From NCBI RefSeq assembly GCF_964355755.1, contig NC_092675.1, positions 26,638,412 to 26,702,411 on the forward strand: DNA of 64,000 nt, written 5' to 3'. This document shows, in pieces, positions 49,583 to 64,000 of this stretch (positions are counted from its first letter, which is position 1; every line of letters begins with the position of its first letter). Origin of the DNA: Antedon mediterranea (Eukaryota; Echinodermata; Crinoidea; Comatulida; Antedonidae). Position numbers and translations under genes: made by a program. The notes beneath the pieces were generated by a model. It saw only the letters and a list, made by a program, of their open reading frames with translations, was not told the origin of the DNA and did no database searches.

Positions 49583-51373
49583 TCTTGAACCATAGGCCAA
49601 CCATTTAGGCCTTTACTGTTTTCACTAAGAAATGAAATTTCATTATCAGTAAAGATTAAAATTCATCAATTTATAGTCATTCGTTGTATAAACATACTAA
49701 GGGCAACAGGTACAAATACATAGGCTTACTGCTGAGCTTCATTTATAAGTACCACTTGGCGCTTTAAGCAGTACCAAGTAATTTTGTTTATCTGGAACAT
49801 GGTGGTGTTTTTTGCTTGGTAGTATAAAACAGATTATTTTTTATTGTTTTTTCATCATAATAAATAAGATCATATTAAAATGAATTTGAAAGTAATATTT
49901 GTTTTTAAAAGTTGTGTTAACTGTTTTATCTAAATATTGAAAACAGAGATTTTCAGTTTTACGGTGTAAAAGATTAAGTAACAGAATATTATGGTAGTCT
50001 TGCTTGCAAACCAGAGTTGTCATATAGGAAGCTATCACAACCAACGAATTGATTTAAAATGTCCCAGGGACGTTGCCACTGGTATGGTTGGTAAGGTTTC
50101 AACCTGACCGCTTTTTCACAGAGGCCTTTGACAACCCAGTGGCTTGAACAGATATTTTTCCCATTTCTTGTGAAAATATTTTGAAGAAAATAGGGGGCTT
50201 CTTTTCGAGATGGGTTCCCTTGGCTTCATTTCAAGGTTTCCAGTATGCAGTTGTTTATTTAGATTTCTTTTATTATTAATGCACATTAAATAATATTTCA
50301 CAACTGCTTTATAGTAAATTACTGGGAAAAAATTGCTGTACCAGATCTCAAAAGATAAAATACAATGTGTGGTAGCTGTCACACATTAAACAATACTCGC
50401 ACTTTATTAATATTTTATTGAAAACAAAATTAAATATGAGCATTCATGTCATTTTTTAAAATTCATAAAACTAATGTTTACAGTATTCTAAAATAAATAC
50501 ATTTGAAAAAAACATAAAATTGAATAATTTAGTAAAAGTCTGTCTGAATTTTACTATAATTTTATTTAAGTACTTATCCCAACAATTCCATACAATTGGA
50601 ATGTATTATTTTATTAGCCAAGGATTACATAGTGAATTCAATCGATGGTATAATATTAATCAGCCAAGGAGGGAATTCAATTAATGGTAGGCCTATATAT
50701 ATTCACAGGACAACCACATTAAATATGTTTTTAACATTTCATAGTTAAAATGTAAATTAAAAATTTGATTTCATACAGTAACAATAACATAGAAACATGT
50801 TTTTCTTAATAAGAATAATAAAACCATTTACTTAATTAAAACATATCATCTAGAATGTGCTAGGGAAATTAAAGCTTTGTTATAAGGAGCATGAAAAGTA
50901 CTGGTTATCTAAAATAAATATTTTATTCATGGCTCAGATATAACTTATATGTTATAGTCTGTTCGCCCATTATACTTTAACATTAACTGTGCACGAAAGA
51001 CAAAAATAAAACACAATTGTTCTTCTCCACTATAATAACACTATAACAGGGGTGGATCCATGAGTTTTGTAAAGGGAATTTGCATGAAAAATAGACTTGA
51101 GTAGGGGTGTCTAAGCTTTTTGAAGGACACACCCTTGATTTATAGACGCACCCCTTTGTGCCATCATGCTTTGACAATTTTGGTGTTTATTTCATTACCT
51201 ATAAATTTAATTAACATAAAGTAATACAAAAAGTTAATAAATTCATTTTTTCTGTCAAGGAGTGCGTGCGACTTTAGCACAAGCCCCTGTATCCACTCCA
51301 GCATATTGTTGACAAGATAAGTGTGAAATGTTAATGTACATTGCTTTTTATGACGTGACATTAGTAAAGATAA

Positions 51374-54300
51374 TTACAGACTTCTGTCTGAAGGCTTCTT
51401 GTATGTCATATTTATGTAATCAAAAATATCTTCCTCACTACTGACTGGTAGTGGTTCTCCAGGAATTCCTAAAAGAAAAAAAAAACATAAAAATAGTAAT
51501 AAATTATAATTATATTTTTCCTTACTGTGTCACTTATTTGTTCTGTAATTAGCTATTCATTATAATATTATTATTGTTTCTACATCTTTATAAGCCATTG
51601 CGGTTTCTGTGGAACCTTTTCATCTTTAATTTAAGATGAATAAAGTGTTATTTATTAATTTGAAAACATTTAGTCTATAATTATAAAGAATAAATAAATA
51701 AATGTGCTTAAAAAAAAAGCCCATATCTGTTAAGTGTTGGTTTAATATATTAATATCTATTATTTATAGTCAATACACAAGATTTAAATCAAAATAAATA
51801 ACATAATTTTCATACCAGTGCTTCCCATTGGTCGAATTGTATATTCATTAATTGTAAATCCTTCTTCCAATGCCTTTCCTCTCATTTGTTTATTAAAGAC
51901 ATCACTACCGGTAAAATACAGAGTGCCACAGAAGTACTGATCGTTAGGTATTAGCCTAATATCAATTCTTCTATATAGACGCTCTCCTTTTGGGTTTTCA
52001 TCGTCTTTTGGAAGTCTGCAAACACCCTATAAAATGATTTAAAAATAAATATTATTTATTAATGTATGTATTATAAAAAAAAAACCTTTATCTCCTCCTA
52101 AACCACACAACCGTTATTTGTGCTGTTTTTTTTTTGGCGAAATGTAGATTTTAGACCAATTTCTTGGAAATGCTGTTTTTGGCAATTCCCAGTCGTTTTC
52201 TCTATGCCATGATCAAGTCACAGAGAGGTCATTGAAGAGAGCAAGCATGGTCTGTATAGCAGCTGCTGTAGCACCTTGTTCGGATTATACAACGATGTCA
52301 ACGATTTTAACTTTTATATGAATTTTATATAATCATTGTAAATTTTTATGCCTTTAATATATTTTATGTCATTTGAATATTTTATGTGTTGTACTGTATG
52401 TTTGTTTTATCGAGGGCCCTGAATGATCAGTTCTATTAGGAACTGGATAGGCTACCCTCAGTAAATATGGTAATAAATAAATAAATACAACAAATTCACT
52501 ATTTAGATGGTGCCCATCCATTGGTAAATATTTACCATCGGTAATCTCTAGTTTTATATAATGTTTGCTTATTAAACAATAATAATTAATAATAATAAAA
52601 TATAATTGTAAAGTTGATGTACCATGAATTTAGTATCACCAATAGAAATAGTTTCTGTAACAAAATTAGATTCTTTCATTGCTTCTACCACATTGCGAAG
52701 TAGTTCCGGCTTTTTATCATCAGTGGATGAATACGATTCATGTGCAAGAAGGCAATCAATATCACCACTTGATTTAGCACCTCTTCTGTAACTTCCACAT
52801 ATTGTCGCAATATAGTCCTTATCAACACCTTTAATTTCTTTAAGCATTATGCTCTCAAGCTGTTCCATTTCTGAGCGGGGTATTCTTTTTTCAAAGTCTT
52901 CAAAGTGCCTATAATAGGGTGAATAAAACATATATGTGTTATTTTTTTCAATCAGATTTTTTGCAATATGACATCAAGTCTGCGTAGTCAATTCGAAGTG
53001 CCCTTTAAAACTAGAGACAATAGAAATGATAGTAAATAGGCCTAACTTGCCTTTCCCATGATGTTTCTTGCCCTTTTGTGAAAAAACAAACTCTCTTTAA
53101 AATCCTGGCTACAGGCTTGGACGTAATACAAAACTCTTACTTAATAAGTATAACAAAAAGTAAGAACAAATCACAATGCATTTAGGATTTCCTTACTGAC
53201 TGCTAAAATATTGAAACACTTTACAAACCTTAAACCAATCTTCTGATGGTGATTAAGTCTGTCAACATTTTCCCTTAATTCTGAAAATAAAATAAAGAAT
53301 GATGAATTAAATTAGAGGTACATTTTGTACATACATAATCATTAAGCTTCTTGATGGCAATTACAGTAATACATTGATCTCTAAATATGGCCCTATTTCA
53401 AAAGGGTCTTGATATATTAAGGGGTCCCAAACTACTAAGTGCATGTTTCAAAAGAATGAAGGGGTACCAAACTATTAAGGTCTGGGTCATCACATACTAT
53501 TAGATACAAAGTTATAAGGAGGCACAAATTATTCAGGATCGAGTCCTAAACTATCAAGGAGTTCAAAGCATGTAAGAAGTTCCAAACTATTAAGTCAGCA
53601 TATACTATTAGTTGATAAATTATTAAGGAGTCCACAACTATTAAGAAGTCCCAAACTAGTAAGGATTCCAAAGCAATTAAGTGGTTCCAAACTATTAAGT
53701 GGTCACATACTATTAGGTGATACATTATTAAGGAGTCCACAACTATTAAGGAGTCCAAACTATTAAGGATTCCAAAGCAATTAAGGGGTTCCCAACTATT
53801 AAGTGGTCACATACTATTAGGCGATAAATTATTAAGGAGTCCACAACTATTAAGGAGTCCCAAACTATTAAGGATTCCAAAGCAATTAAGGGGTTCCCAA
53901 CTATTAAGTGGTCACATACTATTAGGCGATAAATTATTAAGGAGTCCACAACTATTAAGGATTCCAAAGCAATTAAGGAATACAAAATGAATGATTAATG
54001 AATTATTATCAAATTATTGAATACCTTCAATTGTTGTAATGCCATCTTCAACAAGTTTCCTAGCAGCAGCTGGCCTAGAGTATTAGGTACAAGTCAAATG
54101 TGAGTATAGTACTTTAAATAAGAATTTATATAAAAGTTAATCAATTCAAATGTCAGTACATATGTGAGATTTTTACAAATGCTTGGTTCCCACTATGCAG
54201 CATGCGAGGACGTAAACGCAACGCAAGTACATTTTACCAATCACAAGTGATGGATTGTTCGAAATGTCGCTTGTCATTGGTCAACCTGCTTATTACATTG

Positions 54301-55518
54301 CGCTTATGTCCTTGTATCACATCCTGTACTGGGAGCCAAGATTAAAGAATTTCAATCAATTATTTGTCCACAAAATGTGTTTTTACCCAATTCCAGTCAC
54401 TCTTGTCATTAAGTTAATTGCTACACTGGTATCATCAGCTCGAATATTTTCAAGTTTTTGAAGTTTTCCTGTCTTCATAAATTCATCTATTTTCTTTCCG
54501 ATTTTGTCACCAATTCCATTCTAATTTGTCAAAATTAAAAAGAAAATTTACAGAGTGAAGAAGTTCAATTCTGTTTTTTTTTTATTTATCACATACTTTC
54601 TCATTTATAGGTTAGGCATTACAAATGTTTTTAAATAACTAAAATATCCTTATGGATAAATTCAGGGAAGAGTATGATTATCAATAACCTCACACTAACC
54701 TCAAGTTTAAATTTATTTATTGATCAATCACTTTTTTTTTATCAGTGGCACACACATGGTTAGTGTTGAAACCAAAATAAATAAATTAGTAAAACAATGA
54801 ATGGAAATGGAAAAATAGTCAAGAAAAGTACATTAGTAAATAAAGGTCAATAAGTGTGAAGTTTGTGAGAGGTGTGAAAGTTTCTAGTTATTGTCTAAAA
54901 TTCTGTCTTTACTAGGGAAGCAGTTGATGAATTAAAGAAAAGTTAGTTAAATAAAAAAGAGTTACGCTACCAATTTTCTTGCATCATCGCCATCAATTAC
55001 TCTTGTAGGATGTTTAGCCAACACACTAGCTGCTTTACGATAAGCATTATACTTGTGCATTGCTCGTGTAACATTCTTTTCATAGTTTGCAAGTTCTATA
55101 ATTGAAATTAATGAGAAGTCAAATAAATCAATAATACTGTACTGTAATATTAAAATAAATATTTTTTATTTAATATATTATATATTCTTAAAATATTTCC
55201 TAAAATAAATTGACCAGGTTTCTATAAATACAGTCGAAAAAAAATATTTAAAAATAGCTCAAAATTGCGAGGCTTATCTAGTAGCTAGGCCTAAGAACTA
55301 AGGCAAGTGTCCATTCAGCGAGGACCGCGGGCCATTCCTTCTTCTTTCGCCTGTCACATACTACCACAGAACATGCAACAATAGATCGAGCGACGAGGGC
55401 CTACCTAGCTAGGCCTAGGCTAGCCTAACTAAAATAAAAGTCTAACTAACTTACCAGTGAGAAAGTCAACAAAATCAGCGTTTGGATTTGCTCCTTGTGG
55501 TGCCTTTCGTTTACTCAT
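51374..55518 (-). CDS. POLB: DNA polymerase beta, complete, 8 coding exons
   Basis: POLB fills single-nucleotide gaps and removes 5'-deoxyribose phosphate in nuclear base excision repair. Coding exons: 55518-55455, 55095-54971, 54520-54387, 54074-54025, 53280-53229, 52908-52623, 52026-51816, 51468-51374; 1017 nt, 338 residues (human 335). Seen: the lyase domain ([13 protein letters not shown]) with the Schiff-base lysine equivalent at K62, helix-hairpin-helix motifs [14 protein letters not shown] and TRVTGIGPAAARK, the polymerase active site [18 protein letters not shown] with catalytic D191 and D193 and the third at D259 (RRIDIRL), and [10 protein letters not shown] for sugar selection. All junctions are GT-AG; the exon 2 donor is weak (TTG|GTAGCG). 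It is head-to-head with HIF1AN. A minisatellite fills part of the intron between exons 4 and 5. Confidence 0.96.
52390..52500 (+). mobile_element. 3' tail of a non-LTR retroelement
   Basis: GGGCCCTGAATGATCAG, GGAACTGGATAGGCTACCCT and an AATAAATAAATA tail are the pattern of a retroelement 3' UTR end. It lies in a POLB intron, antisense. Upstream limits are unclear; similarity may start near 52250. Confidence 0.45.
53400..53990. repeat. Compound minisatellite in POLB intron, higher-order unit about 105 bp
   Basis: Built from 15-18-bp subunits of the type AACTATTAAGGAGTCC. The marker GGATTCCAAAGCAATTAAG recurs at about 53663, 53767, 53872 and 53959, giving units of 104, 105 and 87 bp. Farther left (53400-53560) the subunits are more diverged. 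Minus-strand open frames here are just translated repeat. Confidence 0.88.
54180..54341. mobile_element. MITE, GCTTGGTTCCCACTA family, in POLB intron
   Basis: Left TGCTTGGTTCCCACTATG, right CTGGGAGCCAAGA, with inner arms ACCAATCACAAG and CTTGTCATTGGT. Same family as the 22.7-23.5 kb cluster. The target duplication is eroded. Confidence 0.7.
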
Positions 55519-55822
55519 AATTAGGGTTTGTTTAGATTAGTTTCGGGTAAGGTAATTCTAAGAACAGAGAGATTGTGTCTTGTCTCTGCTTGTTTTTAAA
55601 AAACACAAGAGAAAATAAACAAAGGAAAATCTAAAAACGGATCTCGTACGACCGGCAGAGGTTATTCACACGGCTGCCGTATAATTGATATGCATGACTG
55701 ACCTGACCTCCTGCAGGATAAAGAAAAGATAAACATTGTGTGACTGAAGAGTGGGCGCTGTGTGTTGGGCCTACGTGACTGTTGTTTAGTTGGTTTAGTT
55801 TCTCCCAAAACAACAATGGAAA
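55519..55822. promoter_or_regulatory. Likely bidirectional promoter of POLB and HIF1AN
   Basis: Only 304 bp separate the two divergent start codons, so both transcripts must start here unless 5' introns exist. I see no clear TATA box for either gene. The strip is richer in G and C than nearby introns and has an ACGTG (HIF-type RCGTG core) at 55773-55777 close to the HIF1AN start. A single ACGTG in 300 bp is not unlikely by chance. Confidence 0.7.
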
Positions 55823-62102
<6,280 letters not shown>

Positions 62103-62786
62103 CAGACAAACAGACAGAGAGGTAGAATGTACTATAACTAGAAGAAAGTAATGTTAGTTCTATATGGTGCAAGATTTGCTTCTTAGATTTGTTAATTAAC
62201 AGTAATAGTGAATTTGCTCAGTAAAAATTCAATTTTTTTTTTAGAATGAAAGTAAAACAATAGGGATAATTGGCTGTGGTCATGTTTCAAAGTGAGTTAA
62301 GAGTTGTCAGAACAATTTAGACAATCTGATAACTTAACCACATAACAATCCTAGAAATTAGGAACTCTTTTGCCATTTTTTTCTGACTGTAGGCAATATA
62401 ATAGTTTTAAAACTGATGTTCACAACTCGTATGTACAAATTCAATTCAATCATCCTATTTTATTTTAATTTTTTGTTACCTTTTTCGACCAAGTCAAGTG
62501 TGTTTTCTGACTGATAATTCCGTCATGCTCATACAAGTAATACTGTATGTATTAGATATTTTCATTCTCATCCCACTGTTAGCTAAACTACCTCTAATGC
62601 TTTTTGATGTTTTCAAACATGAATTGAAGGGGTACTTTTTTACATAATTTCAGGAATAAATACAATATATTAAGAATAACATATTCATATATTTTAATTC
62701 AATGCAAAGTTTGGGCATAGAGTTCAAATGTTTTTAATAATGATAAATAGCAAGCACACTATTAGATAGCTAATGTTGTTGCATTA

Positions 62787-63119
62787 AGTGCCCGTTTACA
62801 CTAGGACGATAAAGATTGACGATAAGTAGATAAACATACATTTTTCTGATATAAAACAAAATAAATTGGAAAAGTTTTCATTCTAGCACTATAGGATAAT
62901 CAAATGACGTCAGGATCAATAAAAAAAAAAAAAATTGTTATATTGTCACGATATTAATGCTCTATCATGACATTATTTGATTAGACATGTGAAAATATTA
63001 TTTTTATCAAAGGCTAGTTCTAGGATAAAAACTTTTTAGATTTCTTTTGTTTCATGTATAAAAAATATTATATATATTTATCTATAGTCGATCGTTATCG
63101 TCCTAGTGTAACTGGGCTT
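62787..63119. mobile_element. MITE, AGTGCCCGTTTACACTAGGACG family, TTA-flanked
   Basis: Left AGTGCCCGTTTACACTAGG, right CCTAGTGTAACTGGGCTT, with GACGATAA and its inverse next to the ends. TTA lies on both sides (62784-62786 and 63120-63122). It is 333 bp, AT-rich inside, with no coding capacity. Confidence 0.78.
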
Positions 63120-63865
63120 TTAAACTGTATTGGCTGGAGGTAGGTCATAATCTAGTTTAGATTCAATTATTACATAAATGTAGTGTCATAATTTTAAGTT
63201 TATATTAAAATCTGGGCATTATGTGTGTATTTGCAGTGGACAGATGTGTCAAGCTGTAAGATGATATTCAAGATTTAATCTCTTTATTCTAAAATTCAGA
63301 TTCACTTGGCTGTTTAAAAATGACAGCCTTTTAAAAATTGCCAGAATGTTTTAAAATGTGTTTTCTAAATCGGTTGTCTATTTTTTGTATTAGAAACAAT
63401 TTAGTGTAATGTATTTCCTGCCAATTAACAGTTTTTAAATATAATTGTAATGTATTGATTGGTTGGATACAAATAATGATGTATAGGAATATTTATTGTG
63501 AAGAATTTAAAGATTTCTCTGTGCTCTATTTTTATATTTTTTAACAAACAAAAGATGAGTGATTTTTTCTAAATATTGCATTTAATTGCATTATGTTTTT
63601 CAAACGTTTGAATTTGCAAAATTAAAGATAAGAAGATTGTTAAATAATATTTTTACTCCCAGCCAAACCCTCTTGGGTGTTAGTTATATATTTATTATAT
63701 TACATTGTCTTTTATTGGCGTACTGTTACTTAAATTAGGGAAGTATTTGTTCCTTTTTATAGACACAAACGTAAATCTAAATTTTATGATATTTTTATTT
63801 ATTTTTAAATACTTACTATCAAATTAAAGTTTATTCACATATTAAACTACGGTTGTTACAGTATA

Positions 63866-63990
63866 AAGCTTGCTTCTCACTAGGAAATCATAAATGGATC
63901 AGTTGCTTGTGATTGGTCAAGCTTGTTTTGTGTCCAATACCCCTTTTGCATCACCTAGTTAAACTCTGGAGTTTTACACACACAATTTTG
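63866..63990. mobile_element. Degenerate MITE, AAGCTTGCTTCTCACTAGG type
   Basis: Left end AAGCTTGCTTCTCACTAGG, with the interior CTTGTGATTGGTCAAGC typical of the GCTTGGTTCCCACTA family. The right end is unclear. The window closes on TTAAGCTCTG, which could be the first bases of another MITE. Confidence 0.5.
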
Positions 63991-64000
63991 TTAAGCTCTG

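Larger units (their letters stand above)
47484..51373. other. Tail-to-tail spacer between SAR1 and POLB
   Basis: Contains the 3' UTRs of both genes. An AATAAA near 47575 is one possible SAR1 signal, but longer 3' UTRs cannot be excluded. No conserved coding exon is seen. Local structures: a 33-bp tandem repeat at 47708-47828 and a perfect hairpin at 49544-49582. ATGCAAAT-like and ATTTGCATACATGT motifs recur around 48770-48900 without clear meaning. Confidence 0.45.
62103..64000 (+). other. HIF1AN 3' region to window end
   Basis: Includes the HIF1AN 3' UTR of unknown length. I see no further exon. Two MITEs lie within it (62787-63119 and one from about 63866). Confidence 0.45.

Noticed and set aside
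53546-53985. Two long minus-strand peptides made of LIV-rich repeats
   Set aside because: They are translations of the POLB intron minisatellite, whose unit happens to lack stops in one frame.

Overview
The window looks like nuclear DNA of an invertebrate deuterostome, most likely an echinoderm (inference). It is AT-rich, with GT-AG introns, many MITEs, SINEs and non-LTR retroelement ends, and a 5S-derived repeat whose core resembles sea-urchin-type 5S rRNA. There is nothing prokaryotic in it. Exon models below were built by hand from splice signals, reading phase and recalled family conservation. All four single-copy models close in frame.

Left part (about 2.5-21.5 kb): four minus-strand copies of a TRIM-like gene (B-box, coiled coil, filamin-type domain, NHL propeller; no RING) lie in a tandem segmental duplication. 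Only the copy at 8157-9863 is intact. The others have frameshifts, deletions or a lost 5' half. The flanks carry a 5S-derived retroposon, palindromic MITEs and a non-autonomous hAT element that contains a second copy of itself. Each hAT copy has a perfect 8-bp target duplication.

Middle part (about 21.5-47.5 kb): a MITE cluster and gene-poor DNA precede a complete 21-coding-exon SEC24A/B-class gene on the minus strand. It is head-to-head with a complete SAR1 gene on the plus strand. SAR1 is the GTPase that recruits SEC23/SEC24 to ER exit sites, so two partners of one coat (COPII) are adjacent. Human SEC24A and SAR1B are also neighbours at 5q31.1, so the pair may be an ancient linkage.

Right part (about 47.5-64 kb): after a gene-free stretch come DNA polymerase beta (POLB, minus, 8 coding exons) and HIF1AN/FIH (plus, 8 coding exons). 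They are head-to-head with only 304 bp between start codons, which implies a shared promoter. HIF1AN intron 1 holds a fold-back element with 20 copies of the palindrome TTGCGCAA. Introns of SAR1 and POLB hold minisatellites (58 bp x 12, and a roughly 105-bp compound unit).

Several different palindromic MITE families share the end motif AAGC-N4/5-TT-NN-CACTA and, where clear, a TTA target duplication. This suggests one transposase source for most small DNA transposons here.
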